From Undaria pinnatifida (lineage: Eukaryota > Sar > Phaeophyceae > Laminariales > Alariaceae), in contig JABAKD010000025.1 in NCBI GenBank assembly GCA_012845835.1, forward strand, positions 17,359,976 to 17,423,975: 64,000 nt of DNA, given 5' to 3'. This document shows positions 57,301 through 63,484 of this stretch, one piece after another. The notes under the pieces are model-generated. The model did no database searches. It was not told the DNA's origin and was given only the letters and a program-made list of their open reading frames with translations. Each line of letters begins with the position of its first letter. Position 1 is the first letter of the stretch. The position numbers were made by a program, and so were the translations under genes.

Positions 57301-60300
57301 TCGTCAGCGGGTCCACGTGTGCTACTTTTTTGAAGCAGAAAAAACACTTATGCCACTTTTTGCTCTCTTATACAGGCCCATTGCCCAAAGACAACTCTAT
57401 TTTAACACTTTTACGGCCTCTAAAAAAACGACCCATTTATACCACCTTATGCTATGCTAAAAACACTCCCAACAATGTCGAAATATATCAAATATACCAC
57501 TTCATGCCTTCTTAAAAAAATAACGAATTGCGCCGTAAGAACCGTGGGCATAATGTAAACTTTGAAGTATAAGCCTAAAGGTGGGATGCACAGCGCATTT
57601 TCTTGTATTGTATTCATGTACAATTTACCATATTCAAACCCCTTTGTTGAGGTGTTTCAAGTACGTCAGCTGTGAGTTCGACTTTTTGAGTGGTCAAAAT
57701 ATTCAAAAAGCGAAAGCTTCAGTGACAAGACTTTGGAACTTGAATGCGTCTCCGCTGACCAAATCCGGCACTGCAGGGGTTCAATGGGACCTCATGGAGA
57801 CAAAGCAAGTGGAGCCTCCTTTCATCCCGACGGTGAGCCCTGCTGCTGGCTGCTCTTTATTTAAAATTGTTGTCGTTTCAGGAGGAGGGGATGAGAGAGA
57901 GGGGGGGGGGATTAAGAAGGTGGAGGGGGAGGGAGTCACTTGTGCGGTTAATCGCGTTAATGACGGTATATTGACGTCGCCGGGGGGGGGGGGGGGGGGG
58001 GGATGAGAAGAGGGGGGGGGAGGGGGTCATTTGTGCGGTTAATCGCGTTAATGAAGTTTTCTTGACGTCGCCGGGGGCGGGGGGGGGGGGGGAGGGATGA
58101 GAGGGGGGGGGGGGGTTACTTGTGCGGTTAATCGCGTTAATGAAGGTACCTTGACGTCGCTGTGAAGCCTTTTTCCTTTTACTGTTACCGGGGACAAAAC
58201 GGACCAGCAACTATTATTTGATTTGACTGTTGATTGATACCAGGTACGTTGGTGCGGCCATTGTTAGGGGTCAAAGGGACTTGTCATCGCCCTGTGCTCC
58301 GAAGCAATCATGATCCAGATACAATCCACACATCGCAGAGATCGCGGTATAAATCATATAGATGGTATAGGGGGTCTAGATCATTTGGATACCTGTCGCT
58401 ATGAGATGTTGGGACTTTAGAAGAAACAAATGTCGAAGAAAAGCGACTTGATTACAGTACAGCAGTTATGACGAGGCAGCACGGACCGCTGGGGCAGGGG
58501 ATACATGACGCACCTATATACTACACACAGCATGGTGATACTATTGTACCTCGATGCTATTAACGGTAGTACTGCTGCACGCTACGTTTTCCTAGGCGCT
58601 TGTTAAATTCGAATACTTTCCAATAGTATCCTGATAATATCCAATAATATCCAACAATGTCCGATAATATCCTATCATATTGAATGACATCCACGTTTTT
58701 TCAGAGTCAGTTCTCGCGCGTCGGGTTGGGTCGGGTTGGGTCATGGTGACCCGACCCCGACCCGTGAGATTTAAAAACCTTCTCACCCGACCCGACCCGA
58801 CCCGACCCGTGATATTCCGAACACCTCCGTAGGAGGAGGAGAGGATGGGGGTGCCTCCTGACCCGGCCCGACCCGGCCCGACTCGACCCGACCCGACCCG
58901 CGATTGAAAAACAAAATCCGACCTGACCACTTGGGTCGGGTCATGGTCCTTGAAATCCATGAACATCAAATGCCATCGCTTTTTTCGTGTTTTGGTCATG
59001 GTCCTTGAAATCCATAAACATCAAATGCCATCGCTTTTCTCGTGTTTTGGTTTGATACATGGGTCCCGAAAAGGTCAATCGGCAACCGTCAACCGTCATC
59101 TGACGCGTGCTACTAGTAGTGCTACAAGTAGCATTAGTAGTGCTAATAGTACCAATACTACTAATAGTACAATAGGGTTGGCTCTTACTTTCTCTGTTGC
59201 TGACTTGAACCCCTCGAAACACCTCTAAACCTCACCCAAATATGGACTTTCAAAGCTACAGGATGCATGATGCATGATGCATAATGCATGGTTAAACATG
59301 CTACTAACAGCACGGCAGAGGTTGACGCAAATAATGAAACTTGTTACTATTACTGTTGCTATTAACAACAGCACGGTATCATAGTGCACCAATCGTTGCC
59401 CGTTTTTTTTTTCTGAGGACCTTAACACGCTTAAGAGGTATTTTTCCTTCTGAGGCGAAACTGTTTATTAGAGTAAGTTAAAAGTGTAACCATTGTGATG
59501 AATAATCCCATGGCCAAGGTGTAAAAAAACACAGGCATTTGAAAAACTAGAAAATGCCATTCCTACCATTTTGGGTTAAGGAGCCGCGTCATTCACAAAA
59601 AAAACAAGTAGCCAAAGAGTGCCACCTCTGTGGCAGCGCGCGTCCAATGCCATGTCCTAGGTATGCGACGAAAACAATGTTATCAACCACAATTGAGATT
59701 GCGACGATATGCGGTAGTTTTCGTCAGTACAGGAGCCCCGCCAGCCAACAACTTTTTCCCCCTGAAAGAGCTATCCTTATTTTAGTACGCGCCCTCTTTG
59801 GCGGACGTTCCAGCCCCCGCCCCTCCTCCCCCCCTTTCCATCCCCGCCTCACATGCCACTTCCCCCCCCCCTACATCCATCCCTGTGTCCTGGGGTTCAT
59901 CACCGCCGCTAACAAATAGGCACGGGAGTTGTGAGATATGGCAACCGGCATCTTTGGCGGATGCCCCCCCCCCCCCCCCCCACCGCGCCTCTCCATCCCC
60001 GCCTTATAATGCCACCCCCCCCAACCCCAACCCCTCTCCATCGCTGCCTCATTTTTCCTGGGGCTTATCGCCCCCACTAACAACTAGGCACCGGAGTTGT
60101 CCGAGAAGCCGGGCTACCGCAGCTTCGAGGCCATGATGGAATCCTTCGCCGAGGCCGACGGGAAGCAGGAGGAAGGGCCGGATTCTTTGCTGATGGTGAG
60201 CTGTGCTGTGCGAAAGCTACACTCGTATACAGACTTCAGCTATAAACTCGTTTGAACTGGTCGGTCGGCATTACTTTTATTTTTTTGTTTGGTTCTCATC

Positions 60301-62423
60301 AGCTTTTTGTTATGTTTTACCTGGTATTATATATCGGCACCAGGTACCTGGTAGCTAATAGGAACGCCAGAAAACGGAAAACCTTTGGTCCTTACGGAGT
60401 GAAGGAAACCGTAACCCGTGTTTTGGGGAAAACCCCACTTGTATTTCGGTGTGAGACGCATGGTGCGATAGCATGCTTGAGGAGCCTTACACCTTACCCC
60501 TAAACCGGTTTCTAGAAGAAGGGAAAGCCTGACCCGATCACCAATGTAAAACACAAGTGGTGTCCTAAGAATGGTAATATTGCACATATCAAACGTGTCA
60601 GATCCCTAGTGATCTGCAGATGATCTGTAGGTGATTTGTGTCTTTTCCGGTAGACACATCCCTGGTGTATATGATCTGCATGACCTATAGATCATGTTGG
60701 CGGGTGGGAGCCAGATGATCTGAAATATCTAAATGATTTGAATCATCTAGCACGTGTTTCCTGGGTCGAATCTGTACTTCACAGATCCTGCCACAATATA
60801 CATATAACTCATTTATATGCAATGCTGGGTAGGGACAGCTCGCGCTGTCGCTACATCGGACACCGAAGGATGCATCAGCTAGCGTTGTATTGCGAATGCT
60901 TTTGAGTTACATTGACGCACGATATGTCTGAAAATACATGGAAGTGTGGTGAGCTTGAAGCTTTCATTTTCCTCGGCCGCCAGAAAAAATTGGGCGGTGC
61001 CGCAATTGAGGGGTGTGTGGCTTTGTGAATCAGAAACATCTCGGCTGAAAAGTGCTACACCACTTGTAGTGGTTCCCGAACAAGGCGGTGGCGTTCGACA
61101 CCCCTATTACCGCCTTGTTGGGGCAACTGCCCTGCTCGCTAGGAGGGTAGATAGCGCATTTTGGTAAAGGGTTTGTTAGGTACAGGCTGAGGGTGTCTGT
61201 ACAGACCTGGAGGCCTCAACTTCGCTGAATAGGGCGGTAGACCGCTTTGGTTTAGGGAATACTCGCGAGTAAGGGGGCTACTGCTGTATTGCGGGGTTTC
61301 AGTCGCGTCAGCGGATTGGTTTTGACCGCCTTATTTGGGGATTCCGCCTTATTATTTCCGCCTTGTTCGGAGATCACCAGTGCACCTGTACAGTAGCACG
61401 CGTAGTAATAACGCACGAGTTTTTTCCAGTTGCGATCTCGATCGCGTTTTAGTTGGGGTCAACGGTTACACAGCTGCAGCCTTCAGCATCAGTTGCACTA
61501 TGCCTCGTATTTAACAGAGCACACTTTTACTCTTTTTTGCTGTGCTGTTCGTCCCCGGTGCGCTGACTTTTCATTTTCTTTTCCTCTCTGAAGTTGCCAT
61601 TATTTTGGATCCTCTGTTCTACAGTCGGTGACCACATAATTTGTGTCTTTCTAGGATGAAGGATCAGGACGTATACTGGGATTATGTCGTAGATAGAGTA
61701 GAACGAGCGAATTTAATGTAAAGACAACAACAACAGTCTGAGAACAAACACCTGTATTTACCACCCCGAGAGCTCGTTCGCAGCGAGAACGAAACCAACG
61801 CGTGTGCGAAGACTCTATTGGATGCATAAATAAATAATGAAAAATAAATAAAAAATAAATAATACTCCGGAGTAAAAAAAGTAAAAAAATATATATATAC
61901 ATACTGTCACCATAACATTTTACATGTAAAAGTCCCACCCTAAAAAAAAACAGAAACAACGGGAGTCGGTGAGCCTCGAACCCACGGTTCTAAATTAATG
62001 CGCTGTCACCCTAAAATGAAAAGTCCCACCCTTAATGTTTCACTATAGTGGCGGGTTTAATTCAGATTTTTGTTTACAATACAGTACAAGTAGCTGATCG
62101 CACTAAACATTAATCTTCATATGATACCATTTATTTATCTACTGAGTCATGTCAATAAGCAAAAATTACTGTTTGTCCAGCTTGTGGTACGCTGCATTCG
62201 CCGTATTCTGGCAAGCCTCCTGCATCATGTATCCGGCGGCTTCATATAATACTGATATTGACTTCCCTATCTTATCCTTATGTGTTTTTTTTTGTCGATC
62301 AGGGAAAAAACGACGACCAGCGCCCCTTCGCCGAATGGAGATACATCAGCCCGCAGACGCTGAAGCTCGAAATGGGGTTGTCCAGCGTTGTGTTCGAGAG
62401 GGACGCCACCTACAAGGTGAAAT
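31181..62423 (+). CDS. RGS-domain plus AGC-type protein kinase of GRK architecture (15 exons, about 571 aa)
   Basis: Exons 31181-31215, 36286-36419, 38410-38537, 44106-44311, 45737-45839, 46230-46340, 48123-48233, 52983-53095, 53945-54047, 54905-55024, 55369-55500, 57040-57172, 57777-57832, 60088-60195 and 62303-62423 join in frame to 571 codons and TAA. Residues about 40-170 form an RGS-homology domain, 185-480 a kinase domain, and the rest an AGC-type tail. RGS plus AGC kinase is the layout of G-protein-coupled-receptor kinases, and DMG in place of DFG parallels the DLG of GRKs. Odd features are Ala for the first P-loop Gly (LAEGKYG) and YRNLDTMN in the catalytic loop, which lacks the catalytic Asp. 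A GRK-like pseudokinase or scaffold is possible. The last exon could instead splice on. Confidence 0.85.
31216..32930. other. Kinase intron 1, left part
   Basis: A GC-rich frame near 31409-31494 ending in TAG and followed by AATAAA is not connected in phase to exon 1 and is not called. Bases 31895-32000 belong to the repeat also found at 19835. Bases 32375-32412 (minus strand) match a short family seen at 23905-23950 and 42735-42790 (TTCCACTCCAGTGTG...GGAGCCTG). Confidence 0.4.
32936..32990 (+). repeat. (TTG)n(TTA)n microsatellite at the element boundary
   Basis: Starts as TTGTTGTTATTGTTG and ends as TTATTATTATTATTA directly at the right end of element copy 2. On the element's own strand this is a TAATAATAA tail after CCCTTGTA. 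Copy 1 has no such tail. Confidence 0.85.
33006..33028 (-). repeat. Terminal hairpin of the 2.9-kb unit, copy 2
   Basis: GCGGGCGG, 7-base loop, CCGCCCGC; identical to the hairpin at 10883-10905. Confidence 0.6.
33553..33657 (-). CDS. Element gene, terminal exon-like segment 3 (copy 2)
   Basis: Counterpart of 10254-10358, with acceptor TTGTTGACAG and a TGA stop. It differs from copy 1 by a few bases, including a Lys for Gln. Confidence 0.45.
   Translation of the reverse strand: MHKTIDKKQECKVLGTPAEEEESKQACMLLRKQC
33935..34102 (-). CDS. Element gene, exon-like segment 2 (copy 2)
   Basis: Counterpart of 9809-9976, same splice sites and 56-codon frame. Unrecognised family. Confidence 0.45.
35145..35600 (-). 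CDS. Element gene, exon-like segment 1 (copy 2, frame open)
   Basis: The frame runs from the [10 protein letters not shown] stretch through the Gly linker, [25 protein letters not shown] to SLTK and the donor AAAC/GTGAGT. Ten or so Cys in paired spacing suggest zinc binding. The 5' edge and start codon are not determined. Ending in phase 1, it does not join segment 2 (phase 0), so either another junction is used or the copy is defective. Confidence 0.4.
36286..36419 (+). CDS. Kinase gene exon 2 (N-terminal region and RGS start)
   Basis: Acceptor CCCGCAACAG, donor CCCAC/GTGAGT. It reads [20 protein letters not shown], then [14 protein letters not shown], the last part being the first RGS helix. 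It enters in phase 2 and leaves in phase 1; C + AG gives the Gln that starts [13 protein letters not shown]. Confidence 0.75.
37200..37400 (+). repeat. GATCTGCATGATCT-rich repeat, degenerate
   Basis: Words such as AGATCATGCAGATC and TAGATCATCCATGCAGATC relate this to the repeats at 56285-56540 and 60590-60830. Bases 36420-37199 otherwise hold nothing recognised. Confidence 0.55.
37528..37768 (+). repeat. TCATA pentanucleotide array (about 240 bp)
   Basis: Mostly TCATA, with interspersed TAGTCTCATA and TATAATCTCATA variants, and a left part in inverted sense (TATGATATGATA), giving a foldable junction near 37556. Confidence 0.95.
37835..38055. repeat. MITE-related repeat
   Basis: Shares GTGCAACCTGATGAACAAT, GGTGCCCCGTCATTC and CCCATCGTAGCACGCGTCC with segments at 50636-50740, 59475-59655 and 62860-62937. 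Confidence 0.5.
38410..38537 (+). CDS. Kinase gene exon 3 (RGS domain)
   Basis: Acceptor ACGTTTCAG, donor CAG/GTACTC. It reads [20 protein letters not shown], then [11 protein letters not shown] and YRTAVQ, the RGS helices (FxxFxSxEN...FWxDVExF...A..I). Upstream the same frame stays open by chance. Confidence 0.85.
38640..39280. other. Kinase intron, with an unidentified GC-rich stretch (38700-38895)
   Basis: A minus-strand frame of about 80 codons (...[17 protein letters not shown]...) spans the GC-rich part. No family is recognised. A B-box-like TTCGAATCTCGCGG at 39049 may be a SINE trace. Confidence 0.3.
39455..41180 (-). pseudogene. copia-B protease and integrase region
   Basis: After a protease-like stretch ([33 protein letters not shown]) come [13 protein letters not shown] and VDCDICLSS (integrase zinc-binding part), [10 protein letters not shown] and PDKGAEYIS (core D and DxxxE-type residues), [18 protein letters not shown], and a hinge with GARAFVNRN and [20 protein letters not shown]. 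Internal stops and frame changes make it inactive. Confidence 0.8.
41530..42340 (-). pseudogene. copia-B gag with zinc knuckle
   Basis: It reads [54 protein letters not shown], then [12 protein letters not shown], and [14 protein letters not shown] at about 41535-41575, a CX2CX4HX4C nucleic-acid-binding knuckle. Frameshifts lie near 42330 and 41870. Confidence 0.8.
42401..44105. other. Kinase intron, right of copia-B
   Basis: Bases 42735-42790 match the short family at 23905-23950. Paired words at 43120-43275 (AGCAGCAGTCTCGATCCCA twice) show a small tandem duplication. No coding is recognised. Confidence 0.45.
44106..44311 (+). CDS. Kinase gene exon 4 (RGS domain)
   Basis: Acceptor AAAACCAG, donor CCG/GTAAGC. 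It reads [40 protein letters not shown], then [20 protein letters not shown]. The pattern I..KYLxxxS...I......I........FD.AQ..V......F..F is RGS. It joins exon 3 in phase 0 and exon 5 in phase 2. Confidence 0.88.
44312..45440. other. Kinase intron, no recognised feature
   Basis: Segments such as GCGYGCCGTCAGYCA repeat twice near 44600-44655; otherwise nothing is recognised. Confidence 0.4.
45405..45665 (+). repeat. About 55-bp tandem repeats (TTATGCCACTTTATGCTCTCTTTA units)
   Basis: Four to five units of CACTTTRTGCTCTCTTYAAA, GGCNCGGCTATGCCGAA-type sequence. The same family follows a similar leader (ACCGGTTRTGCTCGTCA) at 57285-57500. Confidence 0.85.
45737..45839 (+). CDS. Kinase gene exon 5 (RGS-kinase junction, P-loop)
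   Basis: Acceptor ATTTTCAG, donor TTT/GTGAGT. It reads [20 protein letters not shown] (with the split Arg), then [24 protein letters not shown] is the glycine loop, with Ala where the first Gly usually is. Confidence 0.88.
46230..46340 (+). CDS. Kinase gene exon 6 (beta-3 Lys, alpha-C)
   Basis: 37 codons, acceptor GGCCGGCAG, donor [29 protein letters not shown] then [13 protein letters not shown] carries the ATP-anchoring Lys (about residue 217) and NEK the alpha-C Glu (238). Confidence 0.93.
46341..47060. other. Kinase intron 6, left part
   Basis: Near 46895-46935 GGTGCACCTCCATTGTACC resembles one end of the MITE family (26663, 62668). Nothing else is recognised. Confidence 0.4.
47065..47780 (+). 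repeat. About 110-bp repeat units (GTATGACCATAGACC...CACGTCGGRTTTTCACC)
   Basis: Units at about 47070, 47180 and 47655, each with CATRGCYGTAG, ACCATAGACC, CATCCCTACAATGYCGG, GACCACGTCGRGTTTTCACC. A partial inverted relative lies near 62580-62640. Confidence 0.8.
48123..48233 (+). CDS. Kinase gene exon 7 (N-lobe end, hinge)
   Basis: 37 codons, acceptor TGTACAATAG, donor [29 protein letters not shown] then [22 protein letters not shown]..DYAFxT is typical of AGC kinases. Confidence 0.95.
48265..48385 (+). repeat. Dispersed repeat family R1, copy 4
   Basis: GCTGGCTGTGAGTTCGACCA, AATTGGGCGGTCGAAATTTT, CACTCATCTTTGCAAGCTGC, GTGATAC: the longest copy. Confidence 0.8.
48386..50310. other. Kinase intron 7, no gene recognised
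   Basis: The 4.7-kb intron. Short frames lack motifs. Nothing supported in this stretch. Confidence 0.4.
50318..50490 (-). repeat. SINE fragment (3' half)
   Basis: On the minus strand it ends GGTGACCACGGCTAGGCAGA, AGC, like the tails of the SINEs at 22722 and 53150, and shares GGAAAGCGCGAGAGCGTGAG with the first. The tRNA-like head is missing. Confidence 0.6.
50636..51240. repeat. MITE-related repeat remnants
   Basis: GTGGAAGTGCAACCTGAAGA, CTTCCATGGTCTAAGGCACG at 50643 and TTGCACCCCGATGAACACCA near 51040 match segments at 37848 and 59480. Confidence 0.5.
51330..51900 (+). repeat. Repeated ACCAAACACGCCCTTGTAA segments
   Basis: CCTACCAAACAYRCSCTTGTAA, preceded by CCCGCAGAGTGTGCGTC-type sequence, occurs near 50840, 51360 and 51650, followed by GCGGTTGCCCGC/GGATTGCCGCATT. 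It is a drifted tandem family with no coding support. Confidence 0.6.
51972..52270 (+). repeat. 310-bp dispersed repeat R2, copy 1
   Basis: Shares GAGGCTGAGGGTGTTTGTAC, AGACCTGGAGGCCTCAA and many GCCGCCTTR words with 61062-61375, same orientation. Moderately diverged, non-coding. Confidence 0.85.
52983..53095 (+). CDS. Kinase gene exon 8 (C-lobe helices D and E)
   Basis: Acceptor CGTTCCACAG, donor ACCG/GTGAGC. It reads [20 protein letters not shown], then [18 protein letters not shown], matching GRF.ED.ARFYAAEI...L.YLH..G..YR. The frame also stays open upstream to 52911 by chance. Exon 7 joins at TLK + DAIK. Confidence 0.93.
53150..53425 (+). repeat. tRNA-derived SINE, copy 3
   Basis: A-box-like GTTCCCGGTGGTCCAGTAGT, B-box GCAGGTTCGAATCTCACGA, conserved body CGCGATAAAAATGAAGGCAA, tail ACACCTGTGACCACGGCTTG. 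Confidence 0.75.
53515..53645 (+). repeat. Tandem GGGGGATCCCCGTGTTCCCTACTGA repeats
   Basis: About 35-bp units of GATCCCCGTGTTCCCTACTG separated by G runs, drifting into CCTCCATTTTGCCCCTACTGG. Confidence 0.85.
53872..53925 (+). repeat. CCCT/CCTC tract before kinase exon 9
   Basis: Pyrimidine-only CCCTCCCT run 20-70 bases before the acceptor CGCGTACCAG; it probably serves as the polypyrimidine tract. Confidence 0.8.
53945..54047 (+). CDS. Kinase gene exon 9 (catalytic loop and DMG)
   Basis: Acceptor GCGTACCAG, donor AAA/GTAAAC. With the split Arg it reads [11 protein letters not shown], then [11 protein letters not shown]. The catalytic-loop Asp (D of HRD) is Asn 315, and the following Lys (of DLK) is Asp 317, while Asn 320 and the metal-binding Asp 333 remain. 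No other acceptor in frame restores the Asp. Confidence 0.88.
54205..54370 (+). repeat. CAATCAAC/CCAATCAA microsatellite
   Basis: Tandem AATCAACC and CAATCAAT units, about 160 bp. Confidence 0.92.
54480..54904 (+). repeat. About 50-60-bp repeats ending in acceptor-like GGATTTTACAG
   Basis: GCGGATTTACAGAAAACGCA, TCTTTCGTTTCTCTGAGCGG, ATTTTACATCACACACATCT, TTCGTTTC repeat four times and end in the functional acceptor of exon 10. GAGGATTTCATCGAAACTC at 54510 and GAGAATTTCATGGAAACTC at 54712 are another repeated pair. Confidence 0.85.
54905..55024 (+). CDS. Kinase gene exon 10 (activation segment, APE)
   Basis: 40 codons, acceptor GGATTTTACAG, donor GAG/GTGCGG. It reads [20 protein letters not shown], then [24 protein letters not shown] is the APE motif (about 381-383). 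The Ala/Pro insert lengthens the activation segment. Confidence 0.88.
55113..55320 (+). repeat. (CCCT)n microsatellite, about 200 bp
   Basis: Nearly pure CCCT in kinase intron 10; on the other strand AGGG. Long Gly/Arg/Glu frames here are artefacts. Confidence 0.97.
55369..55500 (+). CDS. Kinase gene exon 11 (helix F, DWWSLG)
   Basis: 44 codons, acceptor TTGTTCACAG, donor [29 protein letters not shown], then [20 protein letters not shown]. The DxWSLGC motif and LTGKPPF are kinase hallmarks. Confidence 0.96.
56285..56540 (+). repeat. Dispersed AGATCAT-rich repeat R3, copy 1
   Basis: Shares GGTAGACAAATCCCTGGT, ATGATCTGCATG, TATAGATCATGTTG, AATGATCTAGCAC and TTTCCTGGGTC with 60590-60830. Confidence 0.85.
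56825..56905 (+). repeat. GGTTGGGGTTGGG repeats
   Basis: About ten G-rich units; interstitial, not a chromosome end. Confidence 0.85.
57040..57172 (+). CDS. Kinase gene exon 12 (C-lobe end)
   Basis: Acceptor CAATGCGCAG, donor GAAG/GTGACT. It reads [20 protein letters not shown], then [20 protein letters not shown]. The L..DP..RLG-like RDGDKRLG and I..H.F are conserved in AGC kinases. Confidence 0.95.
57285..57500 (+). repeat. Second copy of the 55-bp TATGCCACTTT repeat family
   Basis: Leader CACCGGTTGTGCTCGTCA and units TTATGCCACTTTTTGCTCTC, as at 45405-45665, more diverged. Confidence 0.75.
57655..57705 (+). repeat. Dispersed repeat family R1, copy 5 (partial)
   Basis: TTTCAAGTACGTCAGCTGTG, AGTTCGACTTTTTGAGTGGT matches the 5' part of 48265-48385. 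Confidence 0.65.
57777..57832 (+). CDS. Kinase gene exon 13 (AGC C-terminal motif)
   Basis: Acceptor GGCACTGCAG, donor ACG/GTGAGC. With the split Gly it reads [19 protein letters not shown], the xxWxxLxxKxVxPPFxP motif following AGC kinase domains. The phase matches exon 12 exactly. Confidence 0.94.
57875..58165 (+). repeat. Three about 90-bp units with long G runs
   Basis: Each has ACTTGTGCGGTTAATCGCGT, TAATGAAG and TTGACGTCGCC followed by 10-18 G. G-quadruplex formation is plausible. Confidence 0.92.
58715..58940. repeat. GGGTC/GACCC array with inverted arms
   Basis: GGGTCGGGTTGGGTCA faces TGACCCGACCCCGACCC across a few bases, followed by more GACCC units and then a 40-bp direct pair (GGTCATGGTCCTTGAAATCC) at 58940-59050. 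Confidence 0.9.
59475..59655. repeat. MITE-related repeat
   Basis: GGGTTAAGGAGCCGCGTCAT, GTGCCACCTCTGTGGCAGCG; related to 37835, 50636 and 62860. Confidence 0.5.
59795..60087 (+). repeat. Duplicated intron end containing a decayed copy of exon 14 start
   Basis: C-rich units at 59795-59945 and 59955-60120 are copies of each other. The first contains CTAACAAATAGGCACGGGAG, TTGTGAGATATGGCAACC, the counterpart of the true acceptor and exon start CTAACAACTAGGCACCGGAG, TTGTCCGAGAAGCC. Confidence 0.85.
60088..60195 (+). CDS. Kinase gene exon 14 (AGC tail)
   Basis: 36 codons, acceptor AACAACTAG, donor [29 protein letters not shown], then [16 protein letters not shown]. An acidic linker typical of the region between the PPFxP motif and the hydrophobic end of AGC kinases. 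Confidence 0.85.
60590..60830 (+). repeat. Dispersed AGATCAT-rich repeat R3, copy 2
   Basis: Matches 56285-56540 over about 240 bp in the same orientation. Confidence 0.85.
61062..61380 (+). repeat. 310-bp dispersed repeat R2, copy 2
   Basis: Partner of 51972-52270; both copies lie in kinase introns in the same orientation. Confidence 0.85.
61607..61735 (+). repeat. Dispersed repeat copy (also 19835-19945)
   Basis: CTACAGTCGGTGACCACATA, ATTTGTGTCTTTCTAGGATG, AAGGATCAGGACG, then AATGTAAAGACAACAACA. Confidence 0.75.
61895..62040 (-). repeat. tRNA-like remnant with AAAGTCCCACCCT repeats
   Basis: On the minus strand GTGGGTTCGAGGCTCAC forms a T-arm with a B box, followed by CGAC. No matching acceptor stem or D arm is present, so it is a pseudo-tRNA or SINE piece. 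CTGTCACCNTAAMATGAAAA, GTCCCACCCT occurs twice around it. Confidence 0.45.
62303..62423 (+). CDS. Kinase gene exon 15 (likely terminal)
   Basis: Acceptor TTTGTCGATCAG. It reads [20 protein letters not shown], then [20 protein letters not shown] and TAA at 62421-62423. FAEWRYISP resembles the hydrophobic FxxWxxxxP end of AGC tails. An alternative donor at AAG/GTGAAA (62416) would continue the gene to the right, but no convincing next exon is seen. Confidence 0.75.
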
Positions 62424-62667
62424 AATGGGCTGGACTTTTTTTTTTTCTTCTTTTTTCAATCGTGTTTACTCTCCAGCTCGAATCGTAGGAAGTTTTACCC
62501 CCACCGACCTTGTGGACGAGGTCGTGCCGGGGTCACAGGAAGGTGTGTTCTCTTCCCCCCCCGACATTGTGGGGATGCGAGGGTCTATACCATATGGTCA
62601 TACGTCGACGGCTATGCATTATACGAGTACATCCCACGGTATTTCCCTTCACTTTTGCCGCGAAGGA

Positions 62668-62937
62668 CGCGTGCTACGATAGAGGTGCGCCACCTTTTTT
62701 CTTAATACTACCCCTCACTTTGGGAGCTCAAGATCTCCCCCAAAAACTGGTTTGGAGAAGAATCAAAACTACTACCGGATGAAAAATCTCGTAGCCTAGG
62801 AACACAACAAGACTCATGCGAAGAAAATGGCCTATTATTTATTTTTTTTCCAACGATTTTGGATTAAGGAGCCCCGTCATTCGGAAACCCTTTCAGACAA
62901 AAACTGCTACATCTATCGTAGCACGTGCCCGCGCAGG
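62668..62937. mobile_element. MITE-like element with inverted ends, copy 2
   Basis: The left end GCGTGCTACGATAGAGGTGC pairs with the right end CTACATCTATCGTAGCACGT (about 18 of 20). Internal GGATTAAGGAGCCCCGTCAT is shared with other repeats here. No coding. Confidence 0.65.
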
Positions 62938-63480
62938 GTTCAGCTTTCCCGCTACTTATCACCAATCCTATGCTCGCCGATTTCATCGTTTTTTTTGTAA
63001 CTCGCTATGTCGATATAATCTGGACCTGTGTGTAGCGGCCAGCAGAGGTTCTTCCAAGGACTGCAGCAGAATAGCAGTAGAAGAGGTGTTTGTGTATGTG
63101 TGGGTAATGACCATAGCTGCAGTTCAACAGAGTAGGACCTAATGCCTGCTAAGCACGGTATGTTGATGTTCGTCACTTCACTTGAGAATGCGGTGGAACC
63201 TAAACCAATAAGTTTCAACACATGTGAAGGATGCCTAAAAGCGTAAACATCCGACATATTCGTAGCCTCAATCAGTAGATATAATACTGCTGTCGCCAGC
63301 AATGAGTTGGGTTGCAGCAGTACGCTTTGGTCAGGAGTTTTTTCGTCTCGGCCTCAGTACGGGATTCTCGAAACTGGAATTTGTCGGTCATATCGCTTCG
63401 TTCGAGCGCGGTTTTCGGGGGGCGGCTCCAACGCCCCTCGCCCTGTCTTTATCTCTATGCAAAGATCCCATTTCGTTTTA
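62938..63480. other. No recognised feature
   Basis: The frame at 63302-63538 has no motif. Nothing supported. Confidence 0.4.
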
Positions 63481-63484
63481 TTAT

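Noticed and set aside
61960-62040. tRNA gene on the minus strand
   Set aside because: Only the T arm and B box are intact; no acceptor pairing or D arm, so it is a remnant.
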